Counted from the stretch's first letter, positions 1 to 6,788 are shown. The stretch: 8,014 bases of DNA from Candidatus Cloacimonadota bacterium (GCA_016938155.1 JAFGVF010000355.1:1-8014); one strand, 5' to 3'. Notes: generated by a model not told the origin, from the letters alone. Numbers and translations: made by a program.

Positions 1-747
1 ACCGTAAGTACCCTTATGTGAAAACTTAGAGCGAACCGGTAGTTTGACAGATTGCTCATCCATCAGTTCTGATTCACCAATTTCATCGAAATATGACTGT
101 GGAATCCCGATAGGAATAACTACGGTTTCTCCAGAGTATTTACGCCCTTCCCCGACCAGATGACCATACTTCAGTGCAGCCATGGTGAGGGTATAATCTG
201 CTTTTACGGCAAGCTTAGTCTGTCCGGTTTCAGAATTGAGTCCACTGGGAATATCTATACTGATTATCTGTTTCTTACTTCTATTGATACTATTCACAAT
301 TGTGGAGTAATGACAGGTCAAATCACCCTTGAAACCAATCCCGAAGATGGCATCGATAACAAGACTACTCTTTATAAAAGGCAACCGTCCGTTCTGCCAG
401 CTCTCCTCGTCCGAAATAGTGATAATGGGAATATCGAGTTTGGCAACCAAATCATGATTTACCTTTGTTTCCTCACTTGACTTAGTGAGTTCATTGAGAA
501 GAAATACAGTTACTTTATGTCCGAAAAAATGCAACCATCTGGCAATCACAAATCCGTCTCCTCCGTTATTACCGGAGCCGCAGAAGACACTTATCTCCAT
601 GGGAGTATCGTCTGATAAAAAGTGGTTTTGAATGTAATCGGCACAACCCTTACCGGCTGTTTCCATGAGAACACGCGAGGGTATGCCGAACTCCTCCATA
701 GTCTTTTTATCAAGAGCATACATTTGAACGGGTGAAAGTACTTTCAT
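1..747 (-). CDS. nnr: Bifunctional NAD(P)H-hydrate repair enzyme Nnr (epimerase domain complete, dehydratase domain cut by window edge)
   Basis: Repairs hydrated NADH and NADPH in the cytosol. The N-terminal YjeF/NnrE domain epimerises R- and S-NAD(P)HX, and the C-terminal NnrD domain dehydrates S-NAD(P)HX using ADP (or ATP). I translated 249 codons without a stop. GSGNNGGDG lies at residues 57-65, IDAIFGIG at 131-138 (Asp132) and DIPSGLNSETG at 165-175, all hallmarks of the epimerase domain. The reading frame reaches KFSHKGTYG (241-249), which matches the linker and first glycine-rich segment of the NnrD domain. This argues for the fused two-domain form, although nearly all of NnrD lies outside the window. 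The start is ATG at 747-745. An AAGGAG Shine-Dalgarno site sits inside the last codons of the upstream kinase gene, and that gene's TAA shares its final A with this ATG, so translational coupling is likely. Confidence 0.93.
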   Translation of the reverse strand, partial: MKVLSPVQMYALDKKTMEEFGIPSRVLMETAGKGCADYIQNHFLSDDTPMEISVFCGSGNNGGDGFVIARWLHFFGHKVTVFLLNELTKSSEETKVNHDLVAKLDIPIITISDEESWQNGRLPFIKSSLVIDAIFGIGFKGDLTCHYSTIVNSINRSKKQIISIDIPSGLNSETGQTKLAVKADYTLTMAALKYGHLVGEGRKYSGETVVIPIGIPQSYFDEIGESELMDEQSVKLPVRSKFSHKGTYG

Positions 748-2285
748 TATACAAACTCCTTAAGAGTAATCTCGAAGGTTGTTCCTTTGGGAGAAGTTTC
801 AGCCACTCTGATACTCCCTTTATGAAACTCCTCAATGATGCGTTTTACCAGACTTAGACCCAGTCCCCAGCCCCTTGTTTTCGTGGTAAATCCGGGGTCG
901 AATATCTTTTTCACCATTCCCTTTGGAATGCCTTTCCCTTGATCAGAAATAGAGATATTCACATTATCCTTATGTCTGGCAACTGCAATGCTTATTTCTC
1001 CACCTTTATCAGTCATAGCATCAATACTGTTTTTAATCAGGTTCTCCAGTGTCCACTGGAATAGTTCTTTATCCATAAGAACTTTCATCTCATAATCATC
1101 CGGTTTAAATGTAATCTCTATACGCGAGCTGAAATGCGGAAGTCTTGTCTCAAAATAGTTTACCGTCTCCTCAATAACCTCCTGCACTTTAGTCGGTTTC
1201 AAAGTTATTGATGAGCCAACTTTTCCGAAGCGTGAGGCTATCTTCTGCAAATGCCCGACATCCTCCTCAATATTAACCAGCATAGGGCTGACTTCTTCAC
1301 TTTGCGGTGAATCTTCAAAGTACATTTTTAAGTATTCTGTCCAGCCTTTGAGAGAAGTAATCGGCGTCCCGAACTGATGAGCGGTTTCTTTGGCTAATCC
1401 AACCCAGAGCGTGTTTTTCTCAGAATTCTTAATCATCAGGAAGCCATAACTGCCAAAGGCTACAAAGAGGATTATAAGCAGAATCTCGACATATACAAGC
1501 GACCGAATCTTCTTTAGTGAATCCGACTCCTCGAAATAGACAAACCCGATTCTCTTCTCTTCTGTTTCCAAAGGGAATTCAACCATCTTGTTCATTCTTT
1601 TTGAGATAAACTGTTTATGGGCATCATTAAGATTATCATAAGACATATTCTCTAAAATCCCCATATTCCGCCAGTAACGGGGTTTTCGGAATTCATCCGT
1701 AACAATTATCGGATATTGTACCTGCTGAACAAAATCCTGAAAGGTAGATTGGCTTCGGTAATATACAAACCCCACCGACTTACCCTCGTAGATTAACGGG
1801 ATAATCTCCATCTTCTGCATAGCGTTGAGGATATAGGTTTGAAAGGTCGTGTTCAGATCTTTGAACTGAATTGCCTCGGGTACATCCAGATTCTTCCAGT
1901 AAAGCGGAATTTGCATATCATCCGTAATAATCACCGGCATCTTCATATTGGCGATAAATTCATCCCGGATGTAGTTCACCAGAACATCTTCATAGTTGTC
2001 TTTGGTCAGGGAATTGATATACTTGGCAAAAAGCTCTGAGATAAGCTTAGAATTTCCCTCCGCTTCATTTATCTGAGCCTCGATGAAGACAATATACTTA
2101 GCAAAACTGCGGGGTATAAATTCCGAGTCCTGCTTTGCCTTCTGTAATAGGACATTGGTGTAAATAATATAGAAAGCAATGAGAATTATGCTTCCAAGAA
2201 TGAAATAAAGTTGGAGTAACCCGTTATGCTTCTGTGCGTTTAACTTGTTCCCAAACTTCGTCAAGCTCTTCCAGAGTGGCATCAT
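747..2285 (-). CDS. Membrane sensor histidine kinase with duplicated extracytoplasmic sensor module
   Basis: A 512-residue orphan sensor kinase. One transmembrane helix (about 24-46) leads into an extracytoplasmic region (about 48-262), followed by a second helix (about 264-285) and a cytoplasmic kinase core. The H-box is AKETAHQFGTPITSL with phosphoacceptor His303. The N-box is ENLIKNSIDAM (414-424), G1 is DQGKG (448-452), the F-box is FDPGF (462-466) and G2 is RGWGLGLSL (471-479). His303 is followed by Gln rather than the usual Glu or Asp, as in kinases I know from Bacteroidota and relatives. The sensor holds two copies of one module at 116-190 and 191-265. No response regulator is present in the window. 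The chosen start (ATGATG, residues M1 M2) lies 62 bases inside the mazG 3' end and is preceded by GGGAAG. No later ATG occurs before the first helix, although a TTG at codon 8 is possible. The ligand is unknown. Confidence 0.93.
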   Translation of the reverse strand: MMPLWKSLTKFGNKLNAQKHNGLLQLYFILGSIILIAFYIIYTNVLLQKAKQDSEFIPRSFAKYIVFIEAQINEAEGNSKLISELFAKYINSLTKDNYEDVLVNYIRDEFIANMKMPVIITDDMQIPLYWKNLDVPEAIQFKDLNTTFQTYILNAMQKMEIIPLIYEGKSVGFVYYRSQSTFQDFVQQVQYPIIVTDEFRKPRYWRNMGILENMSYDNLNDAHKQFISKRMNKMVEFPLETEEKRIGFVYFEESDSLKKIRSLVYVEILLIILFVAFGSYGFLMIKNSEKNTLWVGLAKETAHQFGTPITSLKGWTEYLKMYFEDSPQSEEVSPMLVNIEEDVGHLQKIASRFGKVGSSITLKPTKVQEVIEETVNYFETRLPHFSSRIEITFKPDDYEMKVLMDKELFQWTLENLIKNSIDAMTDKGGEISIAVARHKDNVNISISDQGKGIPKGMVKKIFDPGFTTKTRGWGLGLSLVKRIIEEFHKGSIRVAETSPKGTTFEITLKEFV

Positions 2286-3000
2286 ACATCATCTTCCCAT
2301 TGTTCTCATAAGACTTTTCTACTTGCTTAAATCTTCTGATGAACTTGTTAATTGTTACCCTTAAGGCAGTCTCGGAATCTACATTCAGTTTACGGGCAAG
2401 GTTCACTACCGAAAACAGTAAATCCCCGACTTCACCCTCTATCTTCTCCATGTCTCCCGTGAGACATGCTTCTTTTATCTCTTGCGTTTCTTCCTCTATC
2501 TTAGCATATATCGGTTCAATTGAACCCCAATCAAAACCTATGGAGGCTGCCTTCTCCTGCAAGCGATGTGAGACAATCAGGGCCGGCATAGAAAGTGGTG
2601 TCCCGTCCAGAATAGACTGCCGTTCCTCTTTCTTCTCCACCTGCTTCATCCGTTCCCAGTTCATTCTCACACTATTAGCATCCGTTTCGACTGCATCACT
2701 GAAGATATGGGGATGACGCTTTATCAGTTTACCGGATATACCTTCCAGAGAATCCCGAACCGTAAACTCCTCGTTCTCTTCTGCAATCCGACACTGCATG
2801 AGGATATGAAGCATCAAGTCACCTAACTCCTCTTTAAGGGAGTCAGGATCATTCTCTTCAATGGCTTCTATAGCTTCGTAAAGCTCTTCGATAAAGTTCG
2901 GCACTAGCGATTTAGGGGTCTGTTTCAAGTCCCAGGGACAGCCTTCTATCGGATCCCGTAATTGAGCAATTATCTCTACCAGTCGGTCAAATTCTTTCAT
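2224..3000 (-). CDS. mazG: Nucleoside triphosphate pyrophosphohydrolase MazG
   Basis: Hydrolyses (d)NTPs to the monophosphate and pyrophosphate, a house-cleaning reaction that removes aberrant nucleotides. In E. coli it also affects ppGpp levels. The 258-residue product is close to the E. coli length of 263. Two MazG repeats are visible. The first has GCPWD (20-24), then EELYE (38-42) and EELGD (57-61). The second has GFDW (155-158), EEETQE (169-174) and EVGDLLF (190-196). These acidic ExxE and ExxD pairs are the expected Mg-binding residues. The C-terminus EVWEQVKR also fits MazG. I chose ATG at 3000-2998 because family homology begins there. The frame opens at a TTG at 3036, but the extra 12 residues do not resemble MazG. 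The Shine-Dalgarno site is only a modest AGAAG. The gene follows polA by 131 bases and overlaps the kinase gene, suggesting co-transcription. Confidence 0.95.
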   Translation of the reverse strand: MKEFDRLVEIIAQLRDPIEGCPWDLKQTPKSLVPNFIEELYEAIEAIEENDPDSLKEELGDLMLHILMQCRIAEENEEFTVRDSLEGISGKLIKRHPHIFSDAVETDANSVRMNWERMKQVEKKEERQSILDGTPLSMPALIVSHRLQEKAASIGFDWGSIEPIYAKIEEETQEIKEACLTGDMEKIEGEVGDLLFSVVNLARKLNVDSETALRVTINKFIRRFKQVEKSYENNGKMMYDATLEELDEVWEQVKRTEA

Positions 3001-3061
3001 TGTTACTTCTTTTAAATTTATTATTTCTTCGCACAATCCCGTTAAATACTATCTTCTTTAT

Positions 3062-3120
3062 CTTAGTTCGTGCTTTTTGTGTGGTTCGCCTGTCCGCCGG
3101 AGCCTTGGCAAAGGCAGATG
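3062..3120. repeat. Candidate dispersed intergenic repeat between polA and mazG
   Basis: This patch within the 131-base polA-mazG gap looks different from its surroundings. One half (3066-3088) is a degenerate TTCGTG / TTTGTG / GGTTCG reiteration. The other half (3088-3118) is strongly GC-rich in an otherwise AT-leaning region. It contains a perfect 5-bp hairpin, GCCTT (3102-3106) with AAGGC (3111-3115) around a 4-base loop. An alternative longer pairing forms between TCCGCC (3093-3098) and GGCAGA (3113-3118), with one wobble pair on the minus strand. No T-run follows on the minus strand, so it is not an obvious terminator for polA. No open reading frame is evident. The base content and hairpin form suggest a mobile or dispersed repeat unit, but only one copy lies in this window, so repetition is inferred and not seen. 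Confidence 0.4.
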
Positions 3121-3131
3121 GTTAAACCTCT

Positions 3132-5837
3132 CTAATGTGCCTCAAACCAATTATCCCCGACTCCGATGTCAACTGTTAAAGGAACAATCCCCTTATAAGC
3201 TTCAGGGAGGGCATTCTCCATCTCCTCCCGGATAAGCTTGATTGCTTCATCCAGATAATAGAAATCCACCTCAAAGACAAGTTCGTCGTGCACCTGGATA
3301 ATCATGCGGATATCCTTATTCTTCTTGATTTTATTGTGGATATTAATCATGGCAATCTTTATAACATCTGCAGCACTACCTTGTATCGGCATGTTTATTG
3401 CAACTCTTTCTGAGTCAGCCTCCGACTTCCCGCCCTTATTAATCCAGGGCAGATAGAGCCTTCTCCCCCACATCGTCTCGCAATATTCATTCTGATGGGC
3501 AAACTGCTTAGCCTTCTCCATCCAATCCTTGATTGTCGGGAAGGTCTTGAAGTAGTTTTCTATAAACTTTGTTGCATCTTTACGGCTGATATTCAATGTT
3601 TGAGAGAGCTTCACTGAGCCCATTCCGTAGATGATGCCGAAGTTAATGGTCTTCGCTTGTGAACGCTGTTCCTTTGTAACCAACTCCTCAGGCACATCGA
3701 AGATCAGGGAGGCGGTACGCCTATGAATATCTATCTTCTCATTGAATGCCTTTATCATCTCGGCATCTTTTGAGAGGATTGCCAGTAATCGCAATTCAAT
3801 CTGGGAATAATCGGCAGATACAATCTTGCAGTTTGCCTCCTGAGCATAGAACGCTGTTCTTATCTCTCTGCCTAATTCCGTTCGGATGGGGATATTCTGT
3901 AGGTTGGGATTAGTAGAAGAGAGTCTGCCTGTTGAAGCGATAGTCTGGTTAAAACTGGAATGGATTCTCCTGGTCTGGGGATTTATTAACTTCGGCAGGG
4001 CAAGGATATAGGTAGATTGTAGCTTTGCAAGCTGACGATATTCCATCAACAACTCCGCTATCTTATGATTTGGGGCTAATTCCTCCAATACCGAAGTATC
4101 AGTGGAATATCCCGTCTTTGTCTTCTTGACTACCGGAATTCCCATCTCATCGAATAAAAGCTTCCCGAGTTGCTGGGTAGAATTGAGATTAAACTCATAT
4201 CCTGCTATTGTATAAACCTCATCCTCCAACTCGTCAGTTCTTTTTGTTATCTTCTCCGAAAGAGAATCAAGAATCTCAGTATCAACAAACACGCCGTTCT
4301 GCTCCATCTTCAACAGACATTGGATTAGAGGTATCTCTATTTTATTGAATAAATCGGTTAGATTACTATTCTCAAGTCGCTGTTTATAAAGCTCATACAA
4401 AGCCAGTGACACATAGGCATCCTCCGCTGAATACTTGCAGGCAATATTCAACGGGACTCTGTCGAAGGTCAGCTGCTCTTTACCTTTGCCAATTAAATCA
4501 GAGATAGGAGTCATCGTATAATTAAGCTCTTTCTCAGCACAAGAATCCAGAGAATAGCGTTGCTGTCCCGCATCCAGAATATATGCTGCAATCATAGTAT
4601 CAAAAATCGGATTAGAAAGGTCAAAGCCGGCATAATGCATGATATGCAGGTCGTACTTGATATTATGCCCGACCAATAGCTTCCGTTTCAGGGCATTGGC
4701 TAACTGGGGCAGGTGCTCATCTAAACTCAGATTCTCTGAGTTCATGTGATTGAAGGGTAGATAATATGCTTTTTTATCTTCAAATGCAAGCGAGACCCCC
4801 ACTAATTTCGCCAGATGCGAATCTATATTGTCGGTTTCAGTATCAAAAGCCACTACGGGGAATTTTTCCATACTTTTAAGCAGTTCTTTGAAGCTGTCAG
4901 GAGTATTAATCAGAATTGCCTCAAAAGAGAAATTAGTGTTCGTTTCATTCGTTTCAGACTGAGTCTGGATTACTTCATCATAAAGAGAAACGAGTCTCTT
5001 CTTAAGACTCTTAAGCTCATATTCATCCAGAAAGTTTTCAACCAGGGTATAGTTTTCGGGCTTGAAGAGGAAGTCGGATTCATGAACAGCTACAGGGACA
5101 TGCAGGTCTATCTTGGCAAGCTTCTGTGAGAGATAAGCATTTTCTTTGTTCTCCCGAAGTTTATCCTGAGTCGAACCCTTAATCTCATCAAGGTGGGCAT
5201 AGATATTATCCAGATCACCGTATTCCTGCAGGAGTGCAGAAGCACCTTTAGGACCAATTCCCTTTACGCCGGGGATGTTGTCCGAAGCATCACCCATCAG
5301 AGCAAGATAATCGATAAACTGCTCGGGAGTTATCCCGTATTTATTGATAACCATCTCCCGGTCTATATACTCCTCTTTCTTGGGATCAAAGACCACTACT
5401 CCATCCTGAACCATCTGGGCATAGTCCTTATCCCCCGTAACCAACACAATATCATATTTATCCCGATAACTCTCAGCAAGTGTACAAAGCACATCATCCG
5501 CTTCAAATCCGGCTAAGGATATTTCATCCATACCAATCATTGAGAAGAACTCCTGCACCGGCTTAACCTGCGAAATGAGGTCATCAGGCATTGGTGGTCG
5601 GTTTGCCTTGTAATCGGCACTTATCTCTTTTCGAAAAGTAGCTTCTTTACGGTCAAAAGAGATAACCAGATTCCTGGCTTTGGTTACTTCCAGTAATCTG
5701 AGAAAGGAGTTTATAGTACCAAATATAGCACTCGTGTGCTGACCTTTGGAGTTTATTAAAGGATTCTTTATAAAGGCGAAATATGCCCGATAAAGAAGTG
5801 CTGTACCGTCTATAAGATAGAGTTTCTCTTTTTCCAT
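3132..5837 (-). CDS. polA: DNA polymerase I (5' nuclease, 3'-5' proofreading and polymerase domains)
   Basis: Gap filling in excision repair and removal of RNA primers during lagging-strand synthesis. At 901 residues all three domains are present. The 5' nuclease (about 1-285) has LIDGTALLYRAYF, LVTGDKDYAQM (132-142) and MGDASDNIPGVKGIGPKGA (181-199). A short polar linker (about 290-302, rich in T, E, N and S) follows. The 3'-5' exonuclease keeps FDTET (Asp332, Glu334), HNIKYD (Asp396) and YSAED (Tyr469, Asp473), so proofreading should be active. Polymerase motif A is DYSQIELR (676-683), motif B has Arg725, Lys729, Phe733 and Tyr737, and motif C is QVHDE (848-852). Phe733 is the E. coli-like residue favouring dNTPs over dideoxynucleotides. 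The start is ATG at 5837-5835, with AGGAT about nine bases upstream. No truncation or inactivated catalytic site was found. Confidence 0.98.
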   Translation of the reverse strand: MEKEKLYLIDGTALLYRAYFAFIKNPLINSKGQHTSAIFGTINSFLRLLEVTKARNLVISFDRKEATFRKEISADYKANRPPMPDDLISQVKPVQEFFSMIGMDEISLAGFEADDVLCTLAESYRDKYDIVLVTGDKDYAQMVQDGVVVFDPKKEEYIDREMVINKYGITPEQFIDYLALMGDASDNIPGVKGIGPKGASALLQEYGDLDNIYAHLDEIKGSTQDKLRENKENAYLSQKLAKIDLHVPVAVHESDFLFKPENYTLVENFLDEYELKSLKKRLVSLYDEVIQTQSETNETNTNFSFEAILINTPDSFKELLKSMEKFPVVAFDTETDNIDSHLAKLVGVSLAFEDKKAYYLPFNHMNSENLSLDEHLPQLANALKRKLLVGHNIKYDLHIMHYAGFDLSNPIFDTMIAAYILDAGQQRYSLDSCAEKELNYTMTPISDLIGKGKEQLTFDRVPLNIACKYSAEDAYVSLALYELYKQRLENSNLTDLFNKIEIPLIQCLLKMEQNGVFVDTEILDSLSEKITKRTDELEDEVYTIAGYEFNLNSTQQLGKLLFDEMGIPVVKKTKTGYSTDTSVLEELAPNHKIAELLMEYRQLAKLQSTYILALPKLINPQTRRIHSSFNQTIASTGRLSSTNPNLQNIPIRTELGREIRTAFYAQEANCKIVSADYSQIELRLLAILSKDAEMIKAFNEKIDIHRRTASLIFDVPEELVTKEQRSQAKTINFGIIYGMGSVKLSQTLNISRKDATKFIENYFKTFPTIKDWMEKAKQFAHQNEYCETMWGRRLYLPWINKGGKSEADSERVAINMPIQGSAADVIKIAMINIHNKIKKNKDIRMIIQVHDELVFEVDFYYLDEAIKLIREEMENALPEAYKGIVPLTVDIGVGDNWFEAH

Positions 5838-5884
5838 AATATATCCTGCAAAAGTTTTGGGTAGTTTGCTTTTTCAAAATGTGG

Positions 5885-6026
5885 TGTCAAGTAAAAAGGG
5901 AATAAGCTTGTTTTTTACCGTAAATAGACTTCAAAAAACGCTGATGCAAATAACACATCATTGTCCATTATAGTTTTTTCAAACCACAGGTTTGCAAAGC
6001 AACTGAGGGCAGTCGCTCTACCAAAC
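5885..6026. repeat. Palindrome-rich noncoding spacer upstream of polA, candidate dispersed repeat
   Basis: This stretch lies between the terminator of the ferritin-like gene and polA. Several small inverted repeats crowd together: TTTAC-C-GTAAA (5914-5924), TGATG (5942-5946) with CATCA (5956-5960), CAAACC-ACA-GGTTTG (5980-5994), and on the minus strand GACTG-CCCT-CAGTT (about 6014-6001). The minus strand also carries a perfect TATAAT (5972-5967), with TTGCAA 19 bases upstream (5997-5992), and an isolated TTGACA (5890-5885) lacking a good -10. Any of these could serve polA, giving a leader of roughly 120 bases in the first case. I see no ORF with coding character. The unit may be a dispersed repeat, but only one copy is present here. 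Confidence 0.35.
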
Positions 6027-6055
6027 AAAAAAGCTCCCATAAATCGGGAGCTTTT
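6027..6055. terminator. Intrinsic terminator, probably bidirectional, after the ferritin-like gene
   Basis: A perfect 10-bp stem, AAAAGCTCCC (6029-6038) with GGGAGCTTTT (6046-6055), encloses a 7-base loop. Read on the minus strand, it is followed by TTTTTT (6032-6027), ending transcription about 20 bases past the ferritin-like stop codon. On the plus strand the stem ends in TTTT, so weaker termination in that direction is possible. Confidence 0.85.
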
Positions 6056-6074
6056 AATAACAGTTTGAAACGGG

Positions 6075-6521
6075 TTAATTATCTTTGAGAATATGGTCAT
6101 CGTAGAGTTTCTCAAAGTAATACTTATGAGCAGCTTCCTCTTTAGCCATGAGAGCAAATATCTTCTCATATTCAGTTCCTGCCATATCCTCTTTTAACTG
6201 TGTATAAAGATTATAAGCAGCATCTTCTCTCTGGACAGCCTGATGCAGGATAGATTCAAATGAGGAGGCGTCAATAGGTTCTGCTTTGTCAGAGCTTGAG
6301 CTCAAGCCCAGAGATTTGAAATCCTTGATTTGTCTGTCTTTGAAACCATTCTCTTTGAAACCTTGGATAATCACCACATGATTTTCTTCCATTTTTATAA
6401 ATTCTCTAATCGTAGCTTTAAAAGCGTCGAACTTTGCAATCTCCAGCATCTTGGTATAGAATGCCACTGCTTCCAGTTCTTTCTCAATCATAATGTCAAA
6501 TACATCTGTGTTTTTCGGCAT
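6075..6521 (-). CDS. Stand-alone ferritin-like diiron protein (rubrerythrin family without rubredoxin domain)
   Basis: A 148-residue four-helix-bundle protein predicted to bind a diiron centre in the cytoplasm. The two helix pairs each carry the expected ligands: Glu17 with Glu45-x-x-His48 (MEENH), and Glu99 with Glu129-x-x-His132 (EEAAH). Charged, low-complexity residues (about 70-88, SSSSDKAEP) link the pairs. The C-terminal rubredoxin domain of classical rubrerythrin is absent, so electrons for any peroxidase activity would have to come from another protein. The rubredoxin encoded just upstream is the obvious candidate, but that is inference. The start is ATG at 6521-6519 behind a strong AAGGAG site. 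A terminator separates it from the rubredoxin operon and another follows it, so it may be transcribed independently. Peroxide reduction, oxygen protection or iron handling are all possible. Confidence 0.87.
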   Translation of the reverse strand: MPKNTDVFDIMIEKELEAVAFYTKMLEIAKFDAFKATIREFIKMEENHVVIIQGFKENGFKDRQIKDFKSLGLSSSSDKAEPIDASSFESILHQAVQREDAAYNLYTQLKEDMAGTEYEKIFALMAKEEAAHKYYFEKLYDDHILKDN

Positions 6522-6582
6522 TTAATCTCCTTAAAATGATAATTCAAGGAAGTTTGTTATCGCTTAGTGTTGCAAACTCCCT

Positions 6583-6617
6583 AAAAAAAAGCAAGGCTGT
6601 GATTTCGCACAGCCTTG
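6583..6617 (-). terminator. Strong intrinsic terminator after rubredoxin
   Basis: A perfect 10-bp stem, CAAGGCTGTG (6592-6601) with CACAGCCTTG (6608-6617), has a 6-base loop. On the minus strand it is followed by a short GC and then eight T residues (6590-6583). It sits 10 bases past the rubredoxin stop codon and marks the end of the desulfoferrodoxin-rubrerythrin-rubredoxin operon. Confidence 0.93.
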
Positions 6618-6626
6618 ATAATTTAT

Positions 6627-6767
6627 TTAGTCAACCGGTTCAAACATATCTTTGCCGACACCGCAATCTGGGCAAACCCAATCTTCCGGTAAGTCTTCAA
6701 AGGTTATGTTGTTATTCTCTTCAGGGTCATAGATATAACCACAAGCAAGGCACTGATATTTCTGCAT
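6627..6767 (-). CDS. Rubredoxin, short-loop type (46 residues)
   Basis: Small cytoplasmic iron-sulfur electron carrier, the likely donor to rubrerythrin and desulfoferrodoxin encoded in the same operon. The Fe(Cys)4 site is formed by Cys6, Cys9, Cys32 and Cys35 in CLACGY and CPDCGVGKD, with [11 protein letters not shown] between them. Ordinary rubredoxins are 52-54 residues long and have a longer loop between the two cysteine pairs. Here the loop is 7 residues shorter, the same cysteine spacing I recall for the 45-residue Desulfovibrio desulfuricans rubredoxin. The start is ATG at 6767-6765 after a near-ideal AGGAGG site. It follows rubrerythrin by 21 bases and is closed by the terminator at 6583-6617. 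It is short enough to be missed by automated gene calling. Confidence 0.95.
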   Translation of the reverse strand: MQKYQCLACGYIYDPEENNNITFEDLPEDWVCPDCGVGKDMFEPVD

Positions 6768-6788
6768 AATTCCTCCTACTTTGATTTT

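Noticed and set aside
160..480. Plus-strand open frame of 106 codons
   Set aside because: It is antisense to the nnr epimerase domain, whose motifs are intact across this stretch, and its translation resembles no protein I know.
2339..2716. Plus-strand open frame of 125 codons
   Set aside because: It is the complement of mazG with serine-rich, non-family-like translation and no ribosome binding site of note.
3001..3036. Upstream TTG start adding 12 residues to MazG
   Set aside because: MazG homology begins at the ATG at 3000, and the extra residues lack similarity to the family.
5193..5516. Plus-strand open frame of 107 codons
   Set aside because: It is antisense to the conserved helix-hairpin-helix part of the polA 5' nuclease domain and has no coding features of its own.
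5653..5877. Minus-strand open frame of 74 codons overlapping the polA start
   Set aside because: It runs in another frame over the conserved 5' nuclease start of polA and shows no recognisable domain.
5862..5890. Promoter for polA built on the perfect TTGACA
   Set aside because: At 16-18 base spacing the -10 position reads AAACTA or similar, a poor match, so the hexamer alone is not enough.
5965..6024. Possible tRNA gene or remnant
   Set aside because: D-arm-like and T-loop-like strings are present, but the anticodon stem does not pair and there is no acceptor stem, so a tRNA call is not supported.
5915..6169. Minus-strand open frame of 84 codons overlapping the ferritin-like gene
   Set aside because: Its first part is the ferritin-like gene in another frame, and it reads through the terminator hairpin at 6027-6055, so it is unlikely to be a real gene.
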